DNA of 64,000 nucleotides. Origin: Branchiostoma floridae (Eukaryota > Chordata > Leptocardii > Amphioxiformes > Branchiostomatidae). Below, in pieces: positions 11,656 to 23,619 of the stretch; the first letter of the stretch is position 1, and each line of letters starts with the position of its first letter. A model generated the notes under the pieces. It was not told the DNA's origin. It worked only from the letters and a program-made list of their open reading frames with translations, and did no database searches. A program made the translations under genes and the position numbers. The stretch covers positions 9,839,481 to 9,903,480 of the forward strand of contig NC_049996.1 in NCBI RefSeq assembly GCF_000003815.2, written 5' to 3'.

Positions 11656-12155
11656 TGGGGCCGCGCAGCACAGTGGTAGTGTATTCGGCCCGTGACCGAG
11701 AGGTCGCCGGTTGGAATCCGCCTGCCGTGTTGCCGGTCTTGTGCCCTTGGGAAAGGCACTTTACACGACTTTCCTCACTTTACTCAAGTGAAAAATGAGT
11801 CGTCCCTCGGATAGGACATAAAATGGAGGTCCTGTGTCTGGGGAGAGCCACACCTCATGCACGTAAAAGAACCCCCACACGTGCGATGGTGCGGTGTGCG
11901 TTGGTGCAAATCCTTCTGTCGGGAGTTGGTGATTCACTTCAAATCACCCGGATGGAGGCCTGGCGAACCCCTGTCTCGTATCAGCCACATGTTGATCTAC
12001 ATCATTCACCCGGACGGGTGTGTCACCCCGTAAGGGGCGGTATAACCCGTCGTGTGCGAACATGTACAGGGTTAGCCCTTGACAATAGCCTACGGCTAGT
12101 TGGGCAGCCCTGTCAGTTTGTAAACAGCTGAACAAATAAATAAAAATAAATAAAG
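11656..12155 (+). mobile_element. tRNA-derived SINE, about 500 bp
   Basis: The 5' end is tRNA-like: a box A-like GCGCAGCACAGTGGTAG near 11663 and a box B-like GGTTGGAATCC near 11709. A body follows with TTGGGAAAGGCACTTTACAC and CACGTAAAAGAACCCCCACA, and the 3' end is an (AAATAAAT)-rich tail. AAAGTGT occurs immediately on both sides, a possible target duplication. The box B departs from GGTTCRANNCC, so this is a SINE head and not a working tRNA gene. Short open frames inside it are not genes. A related, older copy in the opposite orientation lies at about 43695-43940. Confidence 0.85.
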
Positions 12156-12621
12156 TGTTGCTGCAAGATTAAACAGGATAATTATGTGCAAGATGCAGAC
12201 AGTTCCCAGCTAGAAATGATCTTTTCTCTCACGTGTATTCAGGTTATCAAAAACTACATTAAAGCTGCAAAAGTATGTCGCGCGCCCCTTATACATGGAA
12301 ATCACAGCACCATGTAGGTGAATACAGTTTCGATCTATTTCTTACGAGAATAATCAAGTCACAGATTACAACAGCGATGGGGGATATCAGTCTAGGGTGA
12401 CCTTTCTTGTACTCCAATCTTCCATCCCGTCTTCAAGGCGTCTTGGAGGATTGCAGGAGCAGACGTCTAGCTGACGTCTTCCCACCCGTTTCAATCCAAG
12501 AGGTGCACTATGCATGCATCTCAGATGTTTGGCAACTATCCCAATCCCGGGAAATTGCACATCGCAGCAGAAATGTCATGATGTATATACTTAAGAAATG
12601 TAAACTCTTTGGAGTTCGTGC

Positions 12622-12790
12622 GTAGCTGTGTTAAAACACGTATACCCGAACGTGCAGTCATCTAAATGTCACAATATTTGAACGGTACAACACCCTCATG
12701 TATGTTGCTTGTAGCTGTGTTAGAAAATGTAGACAAGAATTCAAAGTGCAGTCATCTAAACATTCCAACATTTTAATGGTACCTCACCAT
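12622..12790 (+). repeat. About 90-bp tandem duplication
   Basis: Two successive segments share GTAGCTGTGTTA, GTGCAGTCATCTAAA and GGTAC-A-CACC-like ends in the same order, beginning near 12622 and 12711. Divergence is moderate. No coding capacity. Confidence 0.7.
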
Positions 12791-13085
12791 CCAGTAACTT
12801 GTTAGTATTGCATACCACTTAAAGCTTGCACCAGGTTTGCAGGCTACATGTAGCTGGAAGGAAATTCACATCGGAGTACCATTTACAAATTTTCACATCG
12901 TCACATCAGTCAAAGGTGATCCGTTGGAATCTGACGTACGCCAACATCCGAAAACGTGACGTCAGAATGGGGTCAAATGTGCCCAAAAGTCAATACCGCC
13001 AGCCAGCCTCTCTGAATATTATTTTCATCTGGGCATCCAACATATCCATACCATCCAACAGTTTCTAGAAACGCATGCTCAGTTT

Positions 13086-13222
13086 ACTCTCCAAGAAGAG
13101 GTTGATGGGGAAAATCGTGACATTTTTCTTCTTTGCTGTCTATTTATGTCAGCTGAAAAAAAGACAGCAAATAAGGAAAAGGCCATGATTTTCCCCATCA
13201 ACCTTTGCTTGCTGGAGAGTAT
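13086..13222. mobile_element. Palindromic hairpin element of about 140 bp
   Basis: The left arm (TACTCTCCAAGAAG, GGTTGATGGGGAAAATC, TTTGCTGTC) is repeated in inverted orientation on the right (GACAGCAAAT, GATTTTCCCCATCAACC, TGGAGAGTA), with a loop of about 20 bp. This is typical of a foldback-type MITE. The arms are imperfect, so the insertion is not fresh. Confidence 0.75.
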
Positions 13223-14894
13223 GCCCAGTTGCCCTTACCATTCTCTCTGATTGACTACAGACTTACACATAATATAAAGCTTTTAATGTGAAGCTTGCGA
13301 TGAAGAGCCTCCGTCAGTAATAGATACGGTGGGAGGCGGAAACTATTAACTGTCTGCATATCAGTGCAATTGGCTGCAAAGGCTGGGGAAAATAGACCAT
13401 TCCCAGTCCTGGTTTATGAGCTTGGCTGTTGCAGAAATCGCTCGAAATGGTTAGTACCGTTCTTATCATTAAGGCAAGGAGGCATATGAATCCCAGCAAT
13501 AGTCTACTTGCATCCATTATTCAAAATGGGATACTACCGGTATCCTCTGTCTTCATTTTGTTGCACATTGTTGAAGGAGTCATCTCGCTGGTTCTAATGA
13601 TGAGGTTCCACAGACATTAGATTTCTGTATGTTTTGACCTGAGGGTTAATCTATCTTATTCTGATACAAAATGCAATGTTTTAATACCTGCTGTTCATAG
13701 GATTGATAAAGTAACCTTCCTAAGAATCAAACCCAAAACGTAGAATTCAGTTAAATTCAGGAAAAGACAGACTGAGAAACAACAAATTCAGGTATTTGCC
13801 CGTTCCCGAGTGCAATAAATTCCACCTGTCTTTCCCCCGTCCTTTACGGATTGTGCTCAATTCCAGACCTCATTCCATCTGGAGTACTTGGAATTAGAGC
13901 GGCCATTACTGGGTACGCATGAGGAATACAAGCAGGGATGGCGAGCCTTAAGAATACAGGAGGGCGTCCTTGCAGAAAATAGCACAATTTCCGGGCCGGC
14001 TTTACCCTCTAGAAAATGTCGTACATGTCATAGATATCGTGTCATGCTTTTAATAATTGGATAACACAACACAGACAGTGGAATACATCAACTGAGAGCA
14101 GAGGTTTTGCTAAGGCCATTCTGGATCCATCATAAAGCGGCAAGGCCGCTCTGATCCTAAAATTTATGGACCATGGATAGGGCCTGTAAAAGAAGAGAGG
14201 ACCAGTTCAAGTTAAGGTGGTGGATGTTTGTACGTGGTGGGTGTTTGTAATAAATAACGATTGCGGTAAAGTTTCGCTGCCCAGAATGGTAGTTAGGTTG
14301 GAACTTACTCAAAGAGAGCTAGGGCTGATTTTCCTGAATCACCTGGGGCTATCGTTGGCAGTTAACCTTTATTGGCTCGTAAACCAGGCTGGTTTTATGA
14401 AGTGCATTATCGGCTATACTTGGTGGATTTGATAACTGTGCTGAACACATGAGAAAAATGTTGCATTTCAAATATCACAGGAACAAGATTCCAACTGGTG
14501 CATGTGCACATGCAAAAGGGGAAAATCCAAGAGTTTAGAATTCAAAATTGACATTGCCTTACACATAGGATATGATGTGTGTTGCTTGTATGATTAACAC
14601 TAGACTCTATGAAACACAAAATACTTACTGTGAGTGAGTGAGTCACATTTACTCTGTAAGTTATACAAGTTGAATTCATCTTAACTGCTGGATACTACAT
14701 TATTTATTCACATGTTTCAGACAGTATCTACTGTCTTTCATCAGAGAAATCAAAATAAAAGTATACAAGACTTTATGAAACAAAGAATACTTCTTATTGT
14801 AAAAATCATATTCAATTTCCTGGATGACTAATCTGCACAAACTCATTTACAGAGTAATTCACTGAGTCACACACCTACATATACTCACAGACTT

Positions 14895-14898
<4 letters not shown>

Positions 14899-14928
<30 letters not shown>
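14899..14928. repeat. (CA)n microsatellite
   Basis: About 15 uninterrupted CA dinucleotides. A second short CA tract lies at 18669-18693 in an ELP6 intron. Confidence 0.95.
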
Positions 14929-14930
<2 letters not shown>

Positions 14931-16073
14931 GATCATTGTCAATCACCTACTGTCACACACTCAATCCTCTTGTACTATAGGTATACAGTCATGTAAGAAA
15001 AAAACAAATCAGGTGAAATTCTGACAACCAACAAGTGGGTTGGTGCAGCCTAAAACCATGGATTTGCAAAGCATTTCTATAGGGTGCTAGAAACGTTCAC
15101 CGAAGCTCCAATTTCCCCAAAGAGAGCCGTGCATACGCACTCCCGTAATCTGCTGTGCTGAAATGAAGATTCCGCGTCCGTCCCCTGGCAACATAACACC
15201 AGCATTAGAGCCTATCTGTCTACCCATGCTCATCCATGGGGTTTCACAGCAGCTTGGACTGCATGCAGCATTCATTTCCTACCAACTGGAAGAGGAAGCT
15301 GGAATATGTTGGGACAAATCATGAATGATTGTTGGGTGGAGGAAATTTTTCCTTTGAATGATTAAAGATGGAGATTTTACACTTAATTAGTCCTGCTATT
15401 TGCTGATTAACTGGATATTGTACGACTTTTACTTCAAAGATACAAATTGGGATGAAAAAAAAACAACAAATCTGATGAAAAACTGAAAAAGATGCTACAG
15501 TTTCCTTGTACCTTCGTTCTATGTTTTTATTTTTGCATGATTTGGCTGCATGTGTGCATGTATAATTATCACCGATGCAGTTAAGAAGCACCTCTGGATT
15601 TGATGATAACAATGGAAAAATGCACAACATATTAAAAACTATCTTTGACTGGAAGTGGGATTTGTATTATACTGGCTCATTGACCAAAGGTACACTCAGA
15701 CAACTTTACCAACTGATGATGCAAGTAACAGTATAACTATTGTAGCATATAGGTAGTGTAGTCTAGAAGTAAGTAATATTGCCTGTGTAACAAGACCACG
15801 GCCATCAGCATTCTGGACCATGATTTTTATGCTGTCAGTTTTAAAAGTTTAAAGACTTTTGGATGGATGAAATGTCACATGTTTGAGGAAAGCATATCTA
15901 AGATTCCACCACTCTTATTGAAAGGATAATTAATATCCCTTGCACAACTTGTACTTACAAGTCATACATACAGTAGGTCTGATGGCAGTTTATATGTTAT
16001 GCCTTGCAAAACCAACCAACCAACTGACCAGCAAACAAACAAGAATAAATAATGTTTTTAACAAACACACTTA

Positions 16074-19000
16074 TTACAGAACTGCTCGTGATGTTCCAGG
16101 GGCGAAAAAGGAGACGTTTCGTTCCTCCACTTTGTATTGTAGTCTTCTCTTCCTTGTCTGTGGTTGGCTGGGGTCCAGGACGTTCCGGAAAGTAACCGTC
16201 ACCTAGGATGTTCAAAAAAGTTGTTAGAGCTTTGAAGGGGAGATCCCAATACTTTCTGGATGGGGGAAGCAATCTTTTCTATTTGTTTTATATATCAGAC
16301 TTTTTGATAATTTCAGTTATATAAACATAGACTCAATAAAAAATCTAATTAATGTCGGCTTTTTCCATGGGGTTTTGCATGTTCTCAAAAATTTTCCAAA
16401 ATATGCTAGTAGATCTACAGGCCATATCTAAAAAAAAAGGGACTGCACTAATGTTTAGATAAAGTTACCAGCTGCTTACAGAGTTTTCACTTGTCACAAA
16501 GGAATGTGTAACATTGTGTTAATGTACCAGTAACTATGACATTATGGCACCTGATTCTGAAAATATAAAAAAAAATCAAAACCAGAAGTTCTTATGAAGT
16601 ACCATAGACATCTAGTACCATAGGAGACCATTTGCTAAATAAAGATGGGGGAAATTAAATAGCCCACCTGTCCATGTACATCCCTACTGTATCCACTAGA
16701 CAACCCCTCCACTGCCAAATGGACTGTGCTATGGTATGCCATGTGTCGGAATAAGCTGCTATATTCCTCATCCTCCACGTCTGCATCCTTGTGTACAAGT
16801 GTCACCATGGCTCCCTGACTCTGAAAATATAACACAGCCACATATAAAATCAGAACTTCAGCTGCAGTATCATTAAAGCTGCTAGGTGGCCCATCAGTGA
16901 ACTTGATCTTCATTTTCTCAACCCCTACCCATCTACCAAATATCACACCAATTCATCTGCACAAACAAACATCCAAACAAATGGCACTGAAAATACATTG
17001 TCAACCTTTTGTCAAAGGTAAAAGAACAAAAGTAGTTTACATGCATTTTCCTCCCTCCTATATTGTACATCAGGAGGGAAATATAATAATACGGTCACGT
17101 AAAATTTCATCTAAGTACAAAACTTATGTATGTTCAATTGTCCTAAAATGTATAGAAACATCTTTATGAAACAGAATAACCAAAGGTGATATTACATGCA
17201 CAGATGATTTATTCAACACACAAATCCAGGTAGGTTTACATTCAGAATCTATAAAGTGAATGCATCAATATCAAATTGCTCTTGGCATGAAGTGAGGGAA
17301 AAACTGCAATTAATCACTGCCAACTTATACGCGTAGGCGATGGCACTGCTGATATTGAAGATTGTCTACCTGTATCTGGTCATGTCTTGTTGAGAATGTA
17401 ACATACTTCAATATGAGGATGAGGTATGAACATGTCGGTATTTTAATGTTTCCCTATTCTTGAGTGACATGATTTCAGAATTCAGTTCACACATCAATTT
17501 CTGTGAGCATTGAAAAGTGCAGAGAAGTGTCAAGACGCTACAGTACCCCTGAAAGGTTTACAATGATAAGTGCAGAGACTGTTATCTGTTTGGTAGGGCC
17601 CGACAGTACCTCTGTAACTGTAAGATTGCAGAGACAGTTGAAAGGTGAATATGAGTGTATTGTGTAAATATGAATGTGTAGACCGCAGGAAGAATAGCCT
17701 CTTATGAGGCAATTGTGGATCTAAATAAACTCAAACTCAAGTATGTTACCTGTTGGGCACTAGTAGGGCACATCGCTTGATGTCTTAGAAGGAGGCTAAC
17801 CCCTGTAAGGTTTACAATGATAAGCACAGACAGCAGAGACAGTTACCTGTTGTGAGGGGCACATTAAGACCCGGCAGTAGTGCACAAAGTCCGACACATC
17901 CTTGACAGACATGCCAAGACTCAAAAGCACACTCAAGTCATCCACAAGGAGCAGGGTGGGCCCTTCTAGAACACCTTCTTCACCACAGACGTGCGTCTTC
18001 ACAAGATCGTACAAAGGTCTAAGGGTTGCTTTCTTGTCCCTGCAACAAATAGAAGAAGTCTCATTTCTTTATTTCTTTCAAAGAAATCTATTACTAGTAT
18101 TAGTAATGATATGCAATTATCATACAGTCAAACCTATACTACTGACCACCTCTACAAAAGGACCCTAAGGTGGTACCTAAGAATACTTTTTCCATTTGAC
18201 ACAGGCATTAAAAAGCCTGTCTATAATGACCACCTGTCCACATGGACAAGATTTTATCACTCCCTTCCTGTGCAGTTATTCCTGTAGTATTTTACTACTA
18301 CCCCCAGTAGCACTGATAAAGTATCCAAGCATGTAACTGTCATGTTACAGGTGAACTACCTGTAATTTCCTACCTAAGACATGTGAGTGGATTTTTGTCC
18401 TGCCCGTCCTCTGCTGTAGATGTGTATGCCTGCAGGGAATGGTTCAGGCCATCTACGAACCTCAGCTGACCCTTCTCCCTCGCTTGAGTCAGGTGAACTC
18501 CCTGAGAAGGCACAAACAAAGATTAAGAAACTGTTACTGGACCTTTGTCAATCAAATGCCAATGATTCATCAAAAGCTGAAGAAAGCTGTTATAAAAATT
18601 GAGAACTGAATGTGGCATTCTGTGTCTACAAAATGTATTGGAAACTACAGAAACACATACACTCACAAACACACACACACACACACACACACAGACAGAC
18701 AAGTAAAAAACAATACTTGACTCAGTTGAAGTGACATGAAAACCCTGTCTTAAAAGTGACTTTGACCACCAAGCCAAATTCTGTTTGCCCCCTTATAAAA
18801 CGTTTTTCTACAAATCATTTACATTTTTGTACGAGGGGACACAACAACCATACAGTGGAGAAGATTTGCCTCAGCTCATCATGATTTCAGCCACATAGCT
18901 GGCTTGGCAAGACTTCCAGACTTCAGCACTGCAGACACATATCTGTTTTGCATTGCAACAGATTTGAAGGTCAATGCTTTGGCCATCGGTTCTGCTGGAC

Positions 19001-22000
19001 TCGGTTATGGAAAGCATTTGTCAGGGCGGTGACACCAAAATGGCAGAGGTCAAAGAAATCTTGGAGGGTCTGGGTTCCTTGGGAACTCTGAATATTTCAA
19101 AACTCTGAAACACTTTTTTTTGCATTTTTGAGAGAAAGTTTTGAATTCAAGAACAATGAAAGTACACACAATATAACACATATCTTTTTGTTGCAACATT
19201 CCAATAATGTTTTGCGATGGCATTGATGATTACAATATATATCAGATGCCCATACATATAGTTAAAGCCGCCAACTGCTATAAAAGTCTGGTGTCGACTC
19301 CTATAAAGTACGTCCAAAGATGCTAAAATGGCCACTAAGCACATACCATTACCTTAACCAACGACCATTTCATCAGATCTAACAGTCATTGACTCCATCG
19401 AAATCGGAAAAGCTAGAGGCGACGTCCGTCTGCATTTCTTACGCTTCTCCAAACTGCTAACCCTGCGTGAACCCATTTCCTGGTATGCCACTCACGTTGA
19501 GTCACCTTGGCTTGCCCTTGACTTAAGTCGTGCACAGCTCTTATCCAAAACATCCCCTCCCTCTCCGAGGTGATTACATTTCCCATCGCTGCTTAACTTC
19601 ATTAACTTCAGAACAATCCTCGAGTAAAAAGGTCACAGGCAGTTTAGATATGACAGCCTAGCCAAAGCTGAGATCACTGGAGACACAATTCTGATGCCCG
19701 TCCTGTAATGCTGTCAGACAGTCGCTGCTAGAGAGGAATTTTAAAGGTCATTTTATAGTGTCTGACGTCCAGAAGCAATTTGATAAGGTTTCTGGCTACG
19801 TGCATCATATTAGTAGATGAAATGACACAGGGGTTATTGAATATGCACTAAAAGTGCTTCAGATGATACAATTACACTGATCAGTAGTCTGGATATAATG
19901 TAAGGACATAAAAGACTTGAAATACCAGCTGCTTATGCAGGTTAGTGCAGGTAGAATTGGAGCAGTGCAGTGGTATTTCTGCTGTCTAACTACACCTAGC
20001 CTGTATTGGTCCATAATGAAACCAGACTCCAACACTATAGGATGATACAGACATGTACATGTATCATGTAGACCAATTTAAGTTAAAATATTTCACAAAC
20101 CATTCAGTGTAATGGGGCGACACCCATCACCATTTCTAGAGTACTCGGACCACATAGGGCACTACAACAGGTGGCTAGTCCACTGATAGTGGTCTGTGTA
20201 CTCCTTCTCATAAGTGCTGGGTTCAGAAATGATAGTTACCATTTCTTAAGTCTTTGGTATGATCAGGTCGGGTTTGAACCTCAACCTACCAAATGCAAGG
20301 GATATATTCTCTAAGGACATATGGGCAGAAGGGTCCACATGAAAATCCACCTATAAGTAGCATACCTTAGTATGGCATGTAACAATACCCAAAATAATAT
20401 TTCGATCTAGTTTTCACATTATTCTCACCACAAATATCCAGTAACACAAAAACATACACATGCACTCAAATGTACCCACATGCAGTCACACAAACTTGTA
20501 CACATCATAAATACCTCCATTTTTATGCAGGTAAAAAATAGGACATTGAATACAGCCTGCAATTTGTAATCACAAATTTGCCAAAACAAAAAAAGCTATT
20601 TTTGTAAGCTATCAGAGCATTTTATTTTAAATCATACATGTAAGCAATGTTACGAACTAAAACGTACAAGCTTCTGTCCAACAGTGTTGTAGTGGCCAAA
20701 AGACTGAGCCAGGGCAAGGAGACACACCTTCCATCCACCTGTAAAACATGTCATCAAGTTCCATTGATTAAGGTTAGACAAGCAGGAGATACCATTAGGT
20801 CACTTGTACACTACAAGGTCAAACAATATTCAAAGACAACTCAATACAAATTGATACGTCGGAGATTACATCAGGATTTTTTGAGTGACATCCATCACTC
20901 ATCTTTGGCATCATCAGAATGAAAGTTAGCAGAAAGAGTCAATACTAGTACATAACATGTAACTGGAAAAGTAGGTAAAACAACATAAAAATTACTACAA
21001 CAGCTTTCCGTGTGTCTACAGTATCAACAACATGCATATGCATATATGCTGTCTTTATGCATAATGTGCTCATAGTCATACAAATATACAAAGATTAAGA
21101 GGAAGCCACAGATTTACATTATATAATTCATACAATGTACAATGTATATCACAGTCTTTATGCATCATGGATATGGTGATTAGGGATTTAGGGATTCTTC
21201 TTGTTATTTATCAGCCACTGACTACAATGAAACACCTTAAATTATAATGGCACAAATGTACAAACAGGTCTCAATGGTCCAATATCATATATGGTACATG
21301 TATCTGTAGGTAACAGCACAGAGATGAACTGACACTATTTCAATGAAAAACAACAACAACATAGATATGGAAATGTAGGAATGAATGAAAGTATATGTAT
21401 ATAAAAGAATATTATCATCTTATCTACATAAAATGAAAGTATATGTATATTATAAATGAATATTATCATCTTATCTACATAAAACATGTTTGAACAGGAT
21501 TGAGACTTGTCTACAATCAGCTAAAGTTGAAACCCTCGCTAATGTATATACATCAATCCCTTTCCCCCAGGGACCATTCACTAATTATCCTGCTGTGGTT
21601 TGGTACCTTTGATGTAGAGAGACAAGAAGTGGTGGATGAGGAAACTACCATCTGTCAGGCTGTCAGAGATCAGGACAAACTGGCCCTGAGGGAGGGGGGA
21701 AATAAAGAGCAGTATGTCAAGCACTAATCCAGCCTAAACCTCCTATCTGTCACTCACTAAGGGGAGTATTAAAGCTTTTAATGCTTTCAGTAGCATGGTA
21801 GGCTAAAAGCCTGACACATGTAATGATGATTGACACTGGGTTATAGCCCATATGCTACTGGCTACGTATACCCTGTTACTAGTTCTCATTTATTGTGTGA
21901 AAAAAGATAACATGGTGGAAGAGAGTGGTTCCGTGCTACATGTACATTGTATAGCAGATATGAGAATAGGGAACTGCACTACGTGCTGTTAAGTGTAAGG

Positions 22001-22920
22001 ATCGAGACAATTTAGCCCTATACCAACTCATCAGCCCAGTCAACTCGGCCCAACAAACTGGTCCAGGGCCAGGGTTAGGGTTAGGTGTTGGGCAAAATTG
22101 ACTTGTGTGATTTGACATGGGCCCATCACGTGTCGGTACTAGTTTTTGGCCGAAATGTCCAACATTCTGTGTAGTATCTATACATGTACATATATCAATC
22201 AATCAATCAATCGTTTGCATGCATCATACGTTGATGCGTGGCGGCTACAGACAGTTCAGACAGTTCTCGCCACGTTGTTCTACACTGGGGAAAACAAATC
22301 TTTGATACATAAGTAGAAGAAAAATATGGTTGTATACATAAGAACACATATACTATATTAACACATATATTTCAATGAATCATTGGTCATTGAAAGAAAA
22401 CATACAACATCTCAAAGAAAGAAAAGTAAATAAAAGTCAAATGTGTAATTGATCTGTCAAAAATGTATTTTATGTTATATTCTCTGAGCCCATGTATAGA
22501 AGAGCCAACAAAAACGACACAGGAACTAATTTACTGTCAGAAATGTTGCCAACAAATCAATGTAGACAAGTCAGCAAGAATGTCAAAATCTTCATATCCA
22601 CTTCTTCTGCAGCCTGCAAAATACCGCTAGATGGCGCTCGTAAGCAGCTATCCAAAACTCATCTCACATCAACTTCACACGTTTAGCAGGTATATTCGTA
22701 ATATTACACCACAATCACTGGCATCAACATATCATAGTTGGCCTAACCCAAGGGATGCTCTCCTTATCAGTGCGAACAAGAGGTAATAAACGACGATAAA
22801 CAGAATATTTTGCAACGAAACCCCGAGCTCTAGCGTTTCCCGGAGAAACTCGCACAAGAAACTTACCTTTGGGGGCTTTAAATGGTCGAAACCAAGAATT
22901 ACATTCAACTCAGTAAACAT
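16074..22920 (-). CDS. ELP6: Elongator complex protein 6
   Basis: Seven exons (minus order): 22867-22920, 21607-21685, 20668-20738, 18374-18501, 17847-18039, 16668-16820, 16074-16202. Phases agree at every junction and the CDS is 807 nt (268 aa); human ELP6 is about 266 aa. Diagnostic segments are MFTELNVILGF (start), TDGSFLIHHFLSLYIK, QSFGHYNTVGQKL, LLLVDDLSVLLSLGM, DFVHYCR, EGLSSGYSRDVHGQ and the terminal VSFFAPGTSRAVL. ELP6 joins ELP4 and ELP5 in a RecA-fold hexamer that helps Elongator modify wobble uridines of tRNAs. The family fold is ATPase-like, and I see no classical Walker A motif here, as expected. The start lies 699 bp from the ODAD4 start on the opposite strand. Introns hold transposon remnants and a CTCF-like site. 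Confidence 0.95.
17545..17856 (-). repeat. Diverged duplicate around the ELP6 exon 5 donor
   Basis: ACCCCTGTAAGGTTTACAATGATAAG near 17800, followed by CAGAGACAGTTACCTGTT, is echoed by ACCCCTGAAAGGTTTAC and GCAGAGACTGTTATCTGTT near 17545-17595. The upstream-strand copy includes the true exon 5 splice donor; the other copy is intronic and its donor-like GT context is degraded. Confidence 0.5.
18125..18275 (+). mobile_element. Degenerate CAGTCAAACC inverted-repeat element
   Basis: It begins TACAGTCAAACCTATACTAC and continues with GACCACC blocks. This resembles the end of the larger element at 45815-46729, which begins CAGTCAAACCTGTCTATAGC and is rich in GGCCAC. No clean right end was found, so this is probably a truncated or decayed relative inside ELP6 intron 4. 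Confidence 0.5.
21384..21482 (+). repeat. About 50-bp tandem duplication
   Basis: Two adjacent copies of ATGAAAGTATATGTATAT followed by GAATATTATCATCTTATC and TACATAAA, at about 21384 and 21432. It lies in ELP6 intron 2. Confidence 0.85.
22624..22638 (+). promoter_or_regulatory. CTCF-like binding site
   Basis: CCGCTAGATGGCGCT fits the core of the animal CTCF motif (CC-N-N-Y-AG-R-K-GGCRC) closely. It lies in ELP6 intron 1, about 230 bp inside the gene and 1 kb from the ODAD4 start. Binding is inferred from the motif alone. Confidence 0.5.
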
Positions 22921-23619
22921 CTTCTCGTTCTTTTCTGTCAGACAGTATAAGTAAAACGGACGGAAACAAATTAAAAGTGTTCTGTGACTTGAAAAGCGTG
23001 GAAAATGTCACTAAATTTCTGAAATTTTGTATGGGCGCCGCCCTCTTGGATATCCCGTCATGCACGGCCCTTAACTGCGCAGAACCGCTGCGCAGTGGCG
23101 TTGCCAGGGNNNNNNNNNNNNNNNNNNNNNNNNNNNNNNNNNNNNNNNNNNNNNNNNNNNNNNNNNNNNNNNNNNNNNNNNNNNNNNNNNNNNNNNNNNN
23201 NNNNNNNNNNNNNNNNNNNNNNNNNNNNNNNNNNNNNNNNNNNNNNNNNNNNNNNNNNNNNNNNNNNNNNNNNNNNNNNNNNNNNNNNNNNNNNNNNNNN
23301 NNNNNNNNNNNNNNNNNNNNNNNNNNNNNNNNNNNNNNNNNNNNNNNNNNNNNNNNNNNNNNNNNNNNNNNNNNNNNNNNNNNNNNNNNNNNNNNNNNNN
23401 NNNNNNNNNNNNNNNNNNNNNNNNNNNNNNNNNNNNNNNNNNNNNNNNNNNNNNNNNNNNNNNNNNNNNNNNNNNNNNNNNNNNNNNNNNNNNNNNNNNN
23501 NNNNNNNNNNNNNNNNNNNNNNNGGCAACAAGGCAAACACGTCATTGTGATGACCTGTAGCCAGTGTTTTGGGCAAACTACTCCATTTTCCTCGATTAGA
23601 AACGCTCCGAACTAAAAAT
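22921..23619. promoter_or_regulatory. Shared divergent promoter of ELP6 and ODAD4
   Basis: The two start codons face away from each other across 699 bp, 414 bp of which is N. The known sequence has a GC-rich part with two TGCGCA half-sites (23076-23081 and 23089-23094), resembling NRF1 half-sites. GTTGCC (23100-23105) and GGCAAC (23524-23529) lie on the two sides of the gap; these are RFX X-box half-sites, of interest because ODAD4 is a motile-cilium gene. Their pairing cannot be judged across the gap. Confidence 0.6.
23110..23523. other. Assembly gap (414 N)
   Basis: A run of N interrupts the divergent promoter. The open frames that appear to cross it are artefacts. Confidence 1.

Larger units (their letters stand above)
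12156..16073. other. Gene-free stretch between the SINE and ELP6
   Basis: No conserved coding exon was recognised. It holds a two-copy tandem duplication (about 12622-12790), a hairpin element (13086-13222), a CA microsatellite and AT-rich DNA. Its right end (about 15400-16073) probably includes the 3' UTR of ELP6. Confidence 0.5.

Noticed and set aside
11656-11735. Possible tRNA gene
   Set aside because: Box A and box B are diverged, no cloverleaf closes properly, and the sequence runs into a SINE body with an A-rich tail.
22071-22085. AGGGTTAGGGTTAGG, telomere-like
   Set aside because: Only about two units; too short to indicate a telomere or an interstitial telomeric array.
22910-23615. 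Open frames of more than 200 codons on both strands
   Set aside because: They consist mostly of N from the assembly gap.
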